Shown: positions 1 to 6,125, numbered from the stretch's first letter. The stretch is DNA of 10,408 nucleotides from an uncultured Collinsella sp. (GCA_902496645.1 CABVBR010000065.1:1-10408), one strand, 5' to 3'. Program-made: numbers and translations. Notes: a model not told the origin generated them from the sequence alone.

Positions 1-618
1 TTTACCGGTGCTTGCCCCGAGCGCGACTTTACCGTCGATGAGTGGGCCGACCTGGTAACCGTCGTTGCCGGCGATCCCTGCCCGCACTGCGGAAAGCCCC
101 TCTCCGCTGCTCGCGGCATCGAGGTCTCCCAGGTCTTCCAACTGGGCACCAAGTACTCCGAGGCCATGGGTGCCACCTTTATGGACGAAGACGGCAAGGA
201 GAAGCCGCTCATCATGGGTTGCTACGGCGTGGGCGTGTCCCGCTCGCTTGCTGCCGTCGTGGAGCAGCACAACGACGAGCACGGCATCGTCTGGCCGGTC
301 TCCGTTGCCCCGTACGAGGTCGCGGTGATTCCGCTCGATCCCAAGAAGGAGGAGTGCGCTAACGTTTGCGACCAAATCGTCGAGGGCCTGTGCGCCGAGG
401 GTATCGAGGTTGTCGTCGATGACCGTGACGAGCGTCCCGGCTTTAAGTTTGCCGATAACGACCTCATGGGCTTCCCGTATCAGGTCGTTCTGGGTAAGCG
501 TGGCCTCAAGAATGGTACTGTGGAGCTCAAGGACCGTGCCACGTGCGAGCGTGAGGACGTGGCGATCGACGAGGTCGTCGCCAAGGTTGCTGAGCTTGTT
601 AAGGCGGCCCGCCGTTAA
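1..618 (+). CDS. proS: Prolyl-tRNA synthetase, C-terminal part (5' truncated by window edge)
   Basis: Charges tRNA-Pro with proline in the cytoplasm. The reading frame is open from base 1 to the TAA at 616-618, giving 205 visible residues; the start lies outside the window. Visible in order (local numbering): a CPHC pair at 27-30, in the stretch that in bacterial-type ProRS joins the editing insertion to the catalytic core; the segment KYSEAMGATFMDEDGKEKP; class II motif 3, GCYGVGVSR at 73-81, whose arginine binds ATP; then the anticodon-binding domain from about residue 97 (WPVSVAPYEV) to the end, including DDRDERPGFKFADNDLMG. The match to the bacterial ProS1 type is recognised from these motifs. 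It is followed directly by a strong terminator, so it is the last gene of its transcript. Nothing in the visible part looks damaged. Confidence 0.96.
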   Translation, partial: FTGACPERDFTVDEWADLVTVVAGDPCPHCGKPLSAARGIEVSQVFQLGTKYSEAMGATFMDEDGKEKPLIMGCYGVGVSRSLAAVVEQHNDEHGIVWPVSVAPYEVAVIPLDPKKEECANVCDQIVEGLCAEGIEVVVDDRDERPGFKFADNDLMGFPYQVVLGKRGLKNGTVELKDRATCEREDVAIDEVVAKVAELVKAARR

Positions 619-648
619 TCGACGATTTCGCTTGTAGTTCGATATACG

Positions 649-702
649 GGACGGCCCCGCATTTCTCCAGATCGGGGAGATGTGGGGGCGTCCTTTTATT
701 TT
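649..702 (+). terminator. Rho-independent terminator of proS
   Basis: Arms 649-668 and 674-693 form a 20-position stem with one G-G mismatch and three G-U pairs around the 5-nt loop AGATC. The stem is followed by TTTTATTTT. It starts about 30 nt after the proS stop codon and faces the convergent gene to the right. Confidence 0.9.
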
Positions 703-726
703 GTGGCATCCTCGATATCTGAAAGA

Positions 727-760
727 AAAACCCCACAGCCCATATGAGTTGCGGGGTTTT
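727..760 (-). terminator. Terminator of the phosphotransferase gene (possibly bidirectional)
   Basis: AAAACCCC (727-734) pairs with GGGGTTTT (753-756 plus 757-760). One A-C mismatch is followed by a short C-G, A-T, G-T extension; the loop is about 10 nt. Read on the minus strand the stem ends in GGGGTTTTTCTTTC, a better T-tract than on the plus strand. It therefore best serves the gene ending at 796, and may also stop read-through from proS. Confidence 0.82.
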
Positions 761-795
761 CTTGTGCCTCCGATGCGAAATAAATCGCTCAGATA

Positions 796-1560
796 TTACT
801 GATAATCGACGACGTCGATCCAGTTCTTCAGGAACTCATCGTTCACGTTGCGCTTACGAGCGAGCTCGGAAGCGGCGACGATGCTCGTCCACTGACGCAC
901 GACCTGCATGGGCATGTCGGCGCGGTCGCAGTAGAGCTCCAGGTAGGCCTCAGCCTGGTCCTTGCTGTTGAGGGCGAAGAGCAGGTAGGTGGTGGCAACG
1001 TCGGCAGCAGGGGAGCCCTGGGTGGCGTGTGCCCAGTCGCACACATAGAGCTGGCCGTTGTCGCCGACGATGACGTTGGAGGGGTTGAAGTCTCCGTGGC
1101 AGACCTTGAACTCCTTGGTCATGCCGTCCAGACGCTCCTGAAGGTTGTAGCGCGTGGTGGCATTGAGCTGATCAAGGCTGTCGATCATGCGGGCGAACTT
1201 GTCGCGCTGACGGTTGAGCAGCGGGGAGGTATAGCCGTGGATCTCGATCTGGAGGTCGACGAACATCTCGAGATACTCACCGAAGCGCTGAGGCTCGGCA
1301 GTCATCTTCTCGGCAAGGGTGGTGCCCGGAACCTTCTCGGTCACGAGCGCCCAGCCGTTGGCGTTCTCGAGCTGGGAAACCTCGAGAGCCTTGGGGCTGC
1401 GGATGCCGCACTCATTGATGCGGGCAAGATTCAAAGCCTCGTTGAACACGTCGGAGACAGGCTTGGTCTCGTTAAAGACCTTGACGATCTTGTCGCCCAG
1501 GTCGTAAACGACCTTGTTGCCACGGCGGACGAGCTCGGTCTTGGAATCGGGTAGCAGCAT
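796..1560 (-). CDS. APH-fold phosphotransferase (aminoglycoside/choline kinase-like), substrate unknown
   Basis: The 254-residue protein has the fold signature of the aminoglycoside phosphotransferase/choline kinase family. A glycine-containing N-terminal strand region leads to a probable ATP-binding lysine (K27 in KIVKVF). A Brenner-type catalytic loop CHGDFNPSN follows, with H155, D157 and N162. A metal-binding DW motif (D175 W176, in place of DFG) is next, then a helical C-terminal lobe. Family members phosphorylate small hydroxylated molecules or act as regulatory kinases; nothing here identifies the substrate, and a resistance role should not be assumed. The start at 1560 is supported by AAAGGA seven bases upstream on the minus strand. 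It lies 88 nt downstream of adhE in the same direction, so it could be partly co-transcribed. Length is normal for the family and no catalytic residue is obviously missing. Confidence 0.85.
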   Translation of the reverse strand: MLLPDSKTELVRRGNKVVYDLGDKIVKVFNETKPVSDVFNEALNLARINECGIRSPKALEVSQLENANGWALVTEKVPGTTLAEKMTAEPQRFGEYLEMFVDLQIEIHGYTSPLLNRQRDKFARMIDSLDQLNATTRYNLQERLDGMTKEFKVCHGDFNPSNVIVGDNGQLYVCDWAHATQGSPAADVATTYLLFALNSKDQAEAYLELYCDRADMPMQVVRQWTSIVAASELARKRNVNDEFLKNWIDVVDYQ

Positions 1561-1592
1561 GGTTGCATCCTTTCAACGATGCGATAGAAGCG

Positions 1593-1631
1593 ACGGCGGG
1601 GGTGTGTGAAACACCCGTGCACCCCCGCCGT
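1593..1631 (-). terminator. GC-rich hairpin after adhE (terminator-like, weak T-tract)
   Basis: ACGGCGGGGGTG at 1593-1604 is perfectly complementary to 1620-1631 (12 bp), with some further wobble pairing inside. It starts 18 nt after the adhE stop. The downstream sequence on the minus strand (CGCTTCTATC) lacks a real U-run. It may be a weak terminator, a Rho-assisted stop or a 3'-end protecting stem that lets some transcription continue into the phosphotransferase gene. Confidence 0.6.
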
Positions 1632-1648
1632 TAAAAACCGTGCTAAAA

Positions 1649-4297
1649 CTAGCAGACGGCGTAGTCCTGAGGCTCGCGGCCGTAGTAGGCGTCCAGGTAG
1701 AGCTCCTTGATCTCGCTCATGAGCGGGTAGCGCGGGTTTGCGCCGGTGCACTGGTCGTTGAATGCCTGCTCGGTCATCTCGTCGAGGGTGTCGAGGAAGT
1801 ACTGCTCGTCAACACCGTAGTCGGCGATGGTCTTCTTGACGCCGATGAAGTCCTTGAGTTCCTCGAGCTTCGTGATGAAGTTCTCGAAGACCTCCTTGTC
1901 GTCCTTGCCCTCGATGCCGCAGTACTTGGCCATCTCGGCGTAGTTGTGCAGCGCGTTGGGGTAAGGATACTGGGAGAAGGTACCCATCTTGACGGGAGCC
2001 TCGGCGGCGTTGTAGCGCATAACGCGGGTCAGGATGACGGCGTTGGCGAGGCCGTGGGGCAGGTGATGGAAGGCGCCGAGCTTGTGAGCCATGGAGTGGT
2101 TGAGGCCCAGGAAGGCGTTGGCGAAGGCCATACCGGCCATGCAAGAGGCGTTGTGCATCTCCTCGCGGGCATGCGGGTCCTTGGCGCCGTTGGTGAAGCT
2201 GGAGGGCAGGTTCTCGAAGACGAGCTTAGCAGCGCGCTCGGAGAGGCCCTTGGTGTAGTCGGAAGCCATGATGGAGACGTAGGACTCGATGGCGTGGGTC
2301 ATGACGTCGATGCCGGAGGCAGCGGTCAGGCCGCGCGGGGCGGTCATGCAGTTGTCGGCGTCGACGATAGCCATGTTGGGGAGCAGCGCGTAGTCGGCGA
2401 GCGGCCACTTGATGCCGGTCTCCTTGTCGGTGATGATGGCGAACGGCGTGCACTCGGAGCCGGTACCCGAGGAGGTCGGGACGGCGACGAAGTAGGCCTT
2501 CTTGCCCATCTCGGGGAAGGTGAAGATACGCTTGCGGATGTCCATGAAGTCCATGGCCATGTCCTCAAACTTGCACTCGGGGTGCTCGTACATCATCCAC
2601 ATGATCTTGCCGGCGTCCATAGCGGAGCCGCCGCCGACGGCGATGATCACGTCAGGCTCAAAGAGAGCCATCTGCTTGGCGCCGCGACGTGCGCACTGCA
2701 GCGACGGATCGGGCTCGACGTCGTAGAAGCAGTCGTGGGCGATGCCCATCTCGTCGAGCTTGGACTCGATGGCGCGGGTGTTGCCATTCTTGAAGAGGAA
2801 CTGGTCGGTGACGATGAAGGCGCGCTTCTTGCCCATGACGGTACCGAGCTCGTCGAGGGCGACGGGCGTGGAACCCTTCTTGAAGTAGACCTTCTCGGGA
2901 GCGCGGAACCACAGCATGTTTTCACGGCGCTCGGCCACAGTCTTAACGTTGATCAAGTGCTTCACCCCAACGTTCTCGGAGACGGAGTTGCCGCCCCAGG
3001 AGCCGCAGCCCAGGGTCAGAGACGGCTTCATGCCAAAGTTGTACAGATCACCGATGCCGCCGTGCGAGGACGGGGTGTTGATGACGATACGGCAGGCCTT
3101 CATGACGTGCTCGAACAGACTGATCTTCTCGGCCTGGGCGGGGTGCACGTACAGAGAGGCGGTGTGGCCCGGGCCACCGGCGAGCACCAGGTGCTCGGCC
3201 TTGTCGACGGCCTCCTGGAAGTCCTTGGCGTGATACATGGCCAGGACCGGGGAGAGCTTCTCGTGGGAGAACTCTTCCTTGGCGGGGTCGGTGGAGGTGA
3301 CCTCGGCGATCAGGATCTTAGTCTTGGCGGGAACCTCGATGCCGGCGAGCTCGGCGATCTTGGCGGCAGCCATGCCGGGGATGCGGTGATCGAGGGCGCC
3401 GTTCTTGAACATGGCGGCACGCAGGGCCTCCATCTCGGCACCCTGCTTGACGAAGTAGCAGCCGCGCTTCTGGAACTCGGCCTTGACCTGGTCGTAGATG
3501 GTGTCGATGACGGTCACGGACTGCTCGGAAGCGCAGATCATGCCGTTGTCGAAGGTCTTGGAGTGGATGATGGAGTTGACGGCGAGCAGCACGTCGGCGG
3601 TGTCGTCGATGACGACCGGGGTGTTACCGGCGCCAACGCCCAGGGCGGGCTTGCCCGAGGAGTAGGCGGCCTTGACCATGCCCGGGCCACCGGTGGCGAG
3701 GATGATGTCGACGTCGCGCATGACCATGTTGGTCAGCTCGATGGAGGGGACATCGACCCAGCCGATGATGCCCTCGGGGGCACCAGCCTTGACGGCGGCG
3801 TCAAGCACGAGCTTGGCGGCGGCGATGGTGCACTTGGCGGCAGCCGGGTGCGGGGAGATGATGATGGCGTTGCGGGTCTTCAGGCTGATCAGCGTCTTGA
3901 AGATCGCGGTGGAAGTGGGGTTGGTTGTCGGGATGACGGCGCCCACGATACCGATGGGCTCGGCGATCTTGGTGATGCCGTAAGCCTCGTCGCGCTCCAG
4001 GACACCACAGGTCTTGGTGTTCTTGTAAGCGTTGTAGATGTACTCTGCGGCGTAGTGGTTCTTGATGACCTTGTCCTCAAGAACGCCGCGGCCGGTCTCC
4101 TCGATGGCCATCTTCGCCAACGGGATACGAGCCTTGTTGGCGGCCATGGCGGCCTCATAGAAGATCTTGTCGACCTGCTCCTGCGTGTACGTAGCAAAAA
4201 GCGCCTGGGCCTCTCGCATCTGAGCGAGCTTAGCCTCAAGCGCCTCTACGTTGTCCACAATTGCGGGAGTAGTGTTTTCCGGTGACTTTTTCACCAT
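1649..4297 (-). CDS. adhE: Bifunctional acetaldehyde-CoA/alcohol dehydrogenase
   Basis: Converts acetyl-CoA to acetaldehyde and then to ethanol using two NADH, regenerating NAD+ in fermentation; it acts in the cytoplasm, where the family forms helical spirosomes. The 882 residues are close to the usual 870-890. The N-terminal aldehyde dehydrogenase domain (about 1-450) has GVGAGNTPVVID at 220-231, the catalytic cysteine C255 in NGMICASEQ, and GGPGHTASLYV near 374-384. The C-terminal iron-dependent alcohol dehydrogenase domain (about 460-882) has the NAD-binding GGGSAMDAGK at 555-564. The four iron ligands inferred from E. coli AdhE spacing are D664, H668, H734 and H748. The start at 4297 has AAGGAG six bases upstream. 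The gene is monocistronic or leads into the downstream phosphotransferase; its upstream region holds a candidate promoter and a palindrome. All key residues are present, so it should be active. Confidence 0.98.
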   Translation of the reverse strand: MVKKSPENTTPAIVDNVEALEAKLAQMREAQALFATYTQEQVDKIFYEAAMAANKARIPLAKMAIEETGRGVLEDKVIKNHYAAEYIYNAYKNTKTCGVLERDEAYGITKIAEPIGIVGAVIPTTNPTSTAIFKTLISLKTRNAIIISPHPAAAKCTIAAAKLVLDAAVKAGAPEGIIGWVDVPSIELTNMVMRDVDIILATGGPGMVKAAYSSGKPALGVGAGNTPVVIDDTADVLLAVNSIIHSKTFDNGMICASEQSVTVIDTIYDQVKAEFQKRGCYFVKQGAEMEALRAAMFKNGALDHRIPGMAAAKIAELAGIEVPAKTKILIAEVTSTDPAKEEFSHEKLSPVLAMYHAKDFQEAVDKAEHLVLAGGPGHTASLYVHPAQAEKISLFEHVMKACRIVINTPSSHGGIGDLYNFGMKPSLTLGCGSWGGNSVSENVGVKHLINVKTVAERRENMLWFRAPEKVYFKKGSTPVALDELGTVMGKKRAFIVTDQFLFKNGNTRAIESKLDEMGIAHDCFYDVEPDPSLQCARRGAKQMALFEPDVIIAVGGGSAMDAGKIMWMMYEHPECKFEDMAMDFMDIRKRIFTFPEMGKKAYFVAVPTSSGTGSECTPFAIITDKETGIKWPLADYALLPNMAIVDADNCMTAPRGLTAASGIDVMTHAIESYVSIMASDYTKGLSERAAKLVFENLPSSFTNGAKDPHAREEMHNASCMAGMAFANAFLGLNHSMAHKLGAFHHLPHGLANAVILTRVMRYNAAEAPVKMGTFSQYPYPNALHNYAEMAKYCGIEGKDDKEVFENFITKLEELKDFIGVKKTIADYGVDEQYFLDTLDEMTEQAFNDQCTGANPRYPLMSEIKELYLDAYYGREPQDYAVC

Positions 4298-4337
4298 TTG
4301 TGTCTCCTTGCGATCGGAGATTTACCCTACGTCTTGC

Positions 4338-4346
4338 ATGATAGCA
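4338..4346 (-). promoter_or_regulatory. Candidate extended -10 promoter of adhE
   Basis: On the minus strand the sequence reads TGCTATCAT, an extended -10 (TGn then TATCAT, 4343-4338). It would place the transcript start about 33 nt before the adhE ATG. A good -35 is absent: the expected position (about 4361-4366) reads CCGTTT, and it is overlapped by TTACCG repeats. The -10 is also framed by CTTGC/GCAAG (4333-4337 and 4344-4348). Confidence 0.45.
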
Positions 4347-4389
4347 AGAAATAATTCGGTAAACGGTAAGATTCCCGTAAAAGGCACAC

Positions 4390-4419
4390 TAAAACGCTTC
4401 AACTTAATGAAGCGTTTTA
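4390..4419. promoter_or_regulatory. 30-bp palindrome upstream of adhE (candidate operator)
   Basis: TAAAACGCTTCA (4390-4401) is perfectly mirrored by TGAAGCGTTTTA (4408-4419) around a 6-nt centre, ACTTAA. It lies 93-122 nt before the adhE start codon and outside the mobile unit that begins near 4444. Dyad symmetry and position fit an operator. The alternative is a bidirectional terminator with only four T's on each side. It does not match the Rex consensus (TTGTGAA-N4-TTCACAA). Confidence 0.5.
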
Positions 4420-4443
4420 ACTAGAACTAGTCACCTACTGGCC

Positions 4444-4497
4444 CCACTCATTGGGGACAGACTTACATGAGTGCTTTCACTCATTTGGGACAGACAT
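4444..4497 (+). repeat. Left inverted repeat of the Y1 element
   Basis: It contains two direct copies of CACTCATTxGGGACAGAC (4445-4462 and 4478-4495; x is G or T). Between them sits ATGAGTG (4467-4473). ATGAGTG can pair with CACTCAT on its right (4478-4484, loop CTTT) or on its left (4445-4451), so two alternative hairpins are possible. Single-stranded hairpins of this kind are what Y1/HUH transposases read. Confidence 0.85.
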
Positions 4498-4523
4498 TGT
4501 TTTGCCATTTTGTCGCTCTGGGC

Positions 4524-4550
4524 TTGTTATTACCGCTCATCGGATATAAA
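4524..4550 (+). promoter_or_regulatory. Candidate promoter of the Y1 transposase
   Basis: TTGTTA at 4524-4529 and TATAAA at 4545-4550 are separated by 15 nt, shorter than ideal. The shifted -10 TAAATA (4547-4552) gives 17 nt. It lies between the left inverted repeat and the transposase ATG, so the element would carry its own promoter. This rests on consensus matching only. Confidence 0.35.
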
Positions 4551-4625
4551 TAGGTCACAGGCTCAGCATTTCGCGTTGCTTCTCTCCTTTTAGGCGTTGC
4601 TTGTACAGTTTTGGAAGGAGAGATT

Positions 4626-5402
4626 ATGCCCCGATGCGCCCGCGCCGTTTCGATCACCGGCTATTACCATGTCTTTGACCGCGGTAACTCCAAACAGATT
4701 ATTTTTGAAGATGACTCCGACCGCTATCGCTTCTTATCGGATATCTCGGACAGGTTCGTGCGCCATGAAGTGGCGGTGTTGGCTTGGTGCCTTATGGACA
4801 ATCACTTCCATTTGATGGTTGATGACCCATGTGACAACCTTTCAAAGGCAATGCAGTGCGCACTGACGGCATATGCTAAATATTTCAATGGGAAAACGGG
4901 GAGAACGGGGCATCTGTTTGACAATCGCTATTCGCGGGTCGCGGTTGAGTCGGACACGCAGGCAGTGCAGCTGCTCGATTATATCCATCTCAATCCCGTA
5001 AAAGGCGCGCTTGAATCACTCGAAGCGTACCGTTGGTCAAGCTACAAGGCATATCAGCTGGGCTATGATCCCTTTGACATCTGCGATGCGGCCCCTATGC
5101 TCGATATTGTCGGAGGCTCCCGTCGCTATTGCGAGCATCTCAAGGAAGTTGCCGCGCGCATCTGGTCGGTGGAGGTCCTTCCACGCCGACGGATTCCCGA
5201 TGAGGAGGCCCTTTCCGTTGCGCGCGAAGTCCTGCCGAGCATAGATCCTGAACTGCTCAAGGCCCTGCCACGCTCCGAACGCGATGCATGTCTGCTGAGG
5301 CTCAGGCGGGCACATCTCACGGTCAAGCAAATTGCTCGTATCACCGGTATCGGCGCTACAAGCGTGACCAAGGCCACCATAGGTTGGAATGAGGCAGCGT
5401 GA
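4626..5402 (+). CDS. Y1/HUH transposase, IS200-like, REP-associated (RAYT-type)
   Basis: A 258-residue single-strand transposase of the Y1_Tnp family, which nicks hairpin-marked DNA with one catalytic tyrosine and forms a 5'-phosphotyrosine link. Visible: the N-terminal GYYHVFDRGN typical of the family; the HUH metal-binding motif MDNHFHLMV (H60 and H62); the tyrosine motif DYIHLNPVKG with candidate catalytic Y119; a WSSY segment at 137-140; and a C-terminal helix-turn-helix-like stretch LTVKQIARITGIGATSVTKA (231-250) that may read the flanking repeats. The size and extended C-terminus fit REP-associated transposases better than the roughly 150-residue IS200 TnpA. ATG 4626 is chosen because AAGGAG sits five bases upstream; a TTG at 4611 would put the ribosome site inside the gene. 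Codon use (TTA, AAA, ATT, TTT) is more A/T-rich than in the neighbours, consistent with acquisition. It is intact. Confidence 0.92.
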   Translation: MPRCARAVSITGYYHVFDRGNSKQIIFEDDSDRYRFLSDISDRFVRHEVAVLAWCLMDNHFHLMVDDPCDNLSKAMQCALTAYAKYFNGKTGRTGHLFDNRYSRVAVESDTQAVQLLDYIHLNPVKGALESLEAYRWSSYKAYQLGYDPFDICDAAPMLDIVGGSRRYCEHLKEVAARIWSVEVLPRRRIPDEEALSVAREVLPSIDPELLKALPRSERDACLLRLRRAHLTVKQIARITGIGATSVTKATIGWNEAA

Positions 5403-5432
5403 GGCGGGGGCGAACCGCTGCCGGCATGCGTT

Positions 5433-5486
5433 ATGTCTGTCCCAAATGCGTGAAAACACTCATGTAGGTCTGTCCCCAATGAGTGG
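5433..5486 (-). repeat. Right inverted repeat of the Y1 element
   Basis: The reverse complement of this segment matches 4444-4497 at 51 of 54 positions. The mismatches are at element positions 20, 31 and 38 counted from the outer end. The internal hairpin here is ATGCGTG (5446-5452) against CACTCAT (5457-5463) with loop AAAA and one mismatch, so the right hairpin is weaker than the left one. Confidence 0.85.
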
Positions 5487-5499
5487 TCCCCAATGAGTG
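5473..5499. repeat. Tandem duplicate of the repeat tip at the right end
   Basis: TCCCCAATGAGTG ends at 5485 and recurs after one base, ending at 5499. The left end has only one copy. The second copy lies outside the inverted-repeat boundary and touches the rpmB terminator. Confidence 0.75.
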
Positions 5500-5500
5500 C

Positions 5501-5532
5501 AAAAAGGCGCCCTCCACATGGAGGACGCCTTT
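5501..5532 (-). terminator. Rho-independent terminator of rpmB
   Basis: AAAGGCG (5503-5509) pairs with CGCCTTT (5526-5532). After one C-A mismatch, CCTCC (5511-5515) pairs with GGAGG (5520-5524) around the loop ACAT. On the minus strand the stem is followed by a T-run (complement of 5501-5505). It lies about 70 nt after the rpmB stop codon. Confidence 0.85.
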
Positions 5533-5600
5533 GGTAAGTTCTATGTGAACGCGAGGTCTTTGACCCGGAGAGTCCGAGGTACTTGTTGGTAAGACCTTAT
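5533..5600 (-). other. Structured rpmB 3' untranslated region
   Basis: No gene is visible here. AGGTCTT (5554-5560) can pair with AAGACCT (5591-5597), and CGGA/TCCG (5566-5569 and 5573-5576) forms a small inner stem. TTGGTAAG occurs twice (5531-5538 and 5586-5593). It would be the transcribed tail between the rpmB stop and its terminator. No known RNA family is recognised. Confidence 0.4.
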
Positions 5601-5789
5601 TTAGGAGCGCGCAACCTTGCCGGACTTGAGGCAGGTGGAGCAAACGTTCATCTTGCGACGGTGACCATCGACGACGACGTAGACGCGCTGGATGTTGGGG
5701 CGGAACTTACGGTTGGTGACGCGGTGAGAGTGGCTGATGGAGCGACCGGCAACGGGGTGCTTACCGCAAACTTCGCAAACTTTGGACAT
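5601..5789 (-). CDS. rpmB: 50S ribosomal protein L28, zinc-ribbon (C+) form
   Basis: A 62-residue ribosomal protein of the large subunit. It starts MSKVCEVCGKHPVAGRSISH, has the conserved SHRVTNRKFRPNIQRV, and ends in MNVCSTCLKSGKVARS. Four cysteines in two CxxC pairs (C5/C8 and C50/C53) mark the zinc-binding form of L28. The frame is open further upstream, but ATG 5789 is the real start: AAGGAGG lies seven bases before it, and the upstream residues do not belong to L28. It forms a single-gene transcript with its own terminator at 5501-5532 and a candidate promoter near 5844-5852. It is divergent from the pyr operon. Confidence 0.96.
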   Translation of the reverse strand: MSKVCEVCGKHPVAGRSISHSHRVTNRKFRPNIQRVYVVVDGHRRKMNVCSTCLKSGKVARS

Positions 5790-5843
5790 AACTGACCCTC
5801 CTTGGGCGACAAACGAACATGTCGCGTTAACAAACAAGCCTGA

Positions 5844-5852
5844 ACTATAGCA
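5844..5852 (-). promoter_or_regulatory. Candidate extended -10 promoter of rpmB
   Basis: On the minus strand TGCTATAGT gives an extended -10 (TATAGT, 5849-5844). The implied transcript start is about 48 nt before the rpmB ATG. The -35 is poor. The spacer contains CACAGA/TCTGTG (5851-5856 and 5865-5870), an inverted repeat that could bind a regulator or be chance. Confidence 0.5.
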
Positions 5853-5879
5853 CAGAAGCATGTCTCTGTGCGCAATCTA

Positions 5880-6040
5880 CACAGAGATATTTCTCTTTTG
5901 GCGATAGTGCCCACGCCACGGCCCTGGACGTAGATCCGATTTGCGTGCAGCAGAGGGGATTATGCCAGCTCGCAACAAGGTTTTCAAGCGCGTCCCACAA
6001 ATATATATAGGTTTATGGAGCTATTGGCTCCGTTTACGGA
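5880..6040. other. Intergenic stretch with no recognised gene
   Basis: This is the gap between divergent rpmB and the pyr promoter region. It contains an AT run (ATATATATA, 6001-6009) and small hairpins: GGAGC/GCTCC at 6017-6031 and TCCGT/ACGGA at 6029-6040. No ORF, tRNA or riboswitch is visible. Confidence 0.5.
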
Positions 6041-6086
6041 TTGACTTGTATTTATGCTCGCAATTGAGCCAGAGGTTGGCTACACT
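6041..6086 (+). promoter_or_regulatory. Candidate pyr operon promoter region
   Basis: A consensus-like -35 TTGACT occurs at 6041-6046 but has no good -10 at 17 nt. A -10-like TACACT lies at 6081-6086 without a good -35. Initiation from TACACT would start the RNA around 6092, just before the first leader hairpin at 6096, which makes it the better guess. Which element is used cannot be decided from sequence. Confidence 0.35.
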
Positions 6087-6095
6087 ATGCCTTGA

Positions 6096-6125
6096 CCATT
6101 AAAGGGGTACGAGATACCCGCATGG
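6096..6125 (+). promoter_or_regulatory. PyrR-binding-like hairpin (anti-antiterminator) in the pyr leader
   Basis: Lower stem CCAT/ATGG (6096-6099 with 6122-6125), A-rich 5' internal loop TAAA (6100-6103), a G-C pair (6104/6121) with G6120 bulged, upper stem GGGTA/TACCC (6105-6109 with 6115-6119), and apical loop CGAGA. Bacillus PyrR sites have the same architecture: a lower stem, an A-rich 5' bulge, a 5-bp upper stem and a loop ending in GAGA. The primary consensus (UCCAGAGAGG) is not kept exactly. Forming it removes 6112-6122 from the antiterminator, so PyrR bound to UMP would favour termination. The mechanism is inferred from known PyrR systems. Confidence 0.6.

Larger units (their letters stand above)
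4444..5486 (+). mobile_element. IS200/REP-associated-type element with 54-bp inverted ends and one Y1 transposase
   Basis: The unit is bounded by inverted repeats 4444-4497 and 5433-5486 (51 of 54 positions identical) and contains a single gene, the Y1 transposase at 4626-5402. The two repeats are the only long matching inverted segments flanking the gene, which makes them the natural element ends. Classical IS200/IS605 elements have subterminal hairpins and no long inverted repeats; REP-associated transposases lie between inverted REP/REPIN-like repeats, so the latter type fits better. The exact cleavage sites and any target duplication cannot be fixed from this copy alone. Confidence 0.72.

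Noticed and set aside
796..1560. Calling the APH-fold gene an aminoglycoside resistance gene
   Set aside because: Only the generic kinase motifs are visible. The family covers many substrates, and the context (next to adhE, no other resistance or mobile genes beside it) gives no support.
1640..4285. An 881-codon open frame on the plus strand opposite adhE
   Set aside because: It is a codon-bias shadow: its predicted protein is rich in V, G, L, D and H with no recognisable domain, while the minus strand encodes complete AdhE with every catalytic residue.
4390..4419. Rex (redox) operator upstream of adhE
   Set aside because: adhE is a common Rex target, but neither this palindrome nor the surrounding sequence contains a TTGTGAA-N4-TTCACAA-like site.
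4444..5499. CRISPR-like array from the repeated CACTCAT/GGGACAGAC units
   Set aside because: The repeats occur as inverted pairs at the two ends of one transposase gene, without regularly spaced unique spacers or cas genes.
5790..5861. N-terminal extension of L28 to 86 residues
   Set aside because: The strong AAGGAGG lies inside the extension, directly before the canonical MSKVCEVC start, and the candidate promoter overlaps the extended part.
6064..6084. AGCCAGAGGTTGGCT as the PyrR-binding loop
   Set aside because: It contains CCAGAGG, which recalls the Bacillus consensus, but it overlaps the likely promoter -10, is only a 5-bp stem and does not compete with the antiterminator; the 6096-6125 hairpin fits better.
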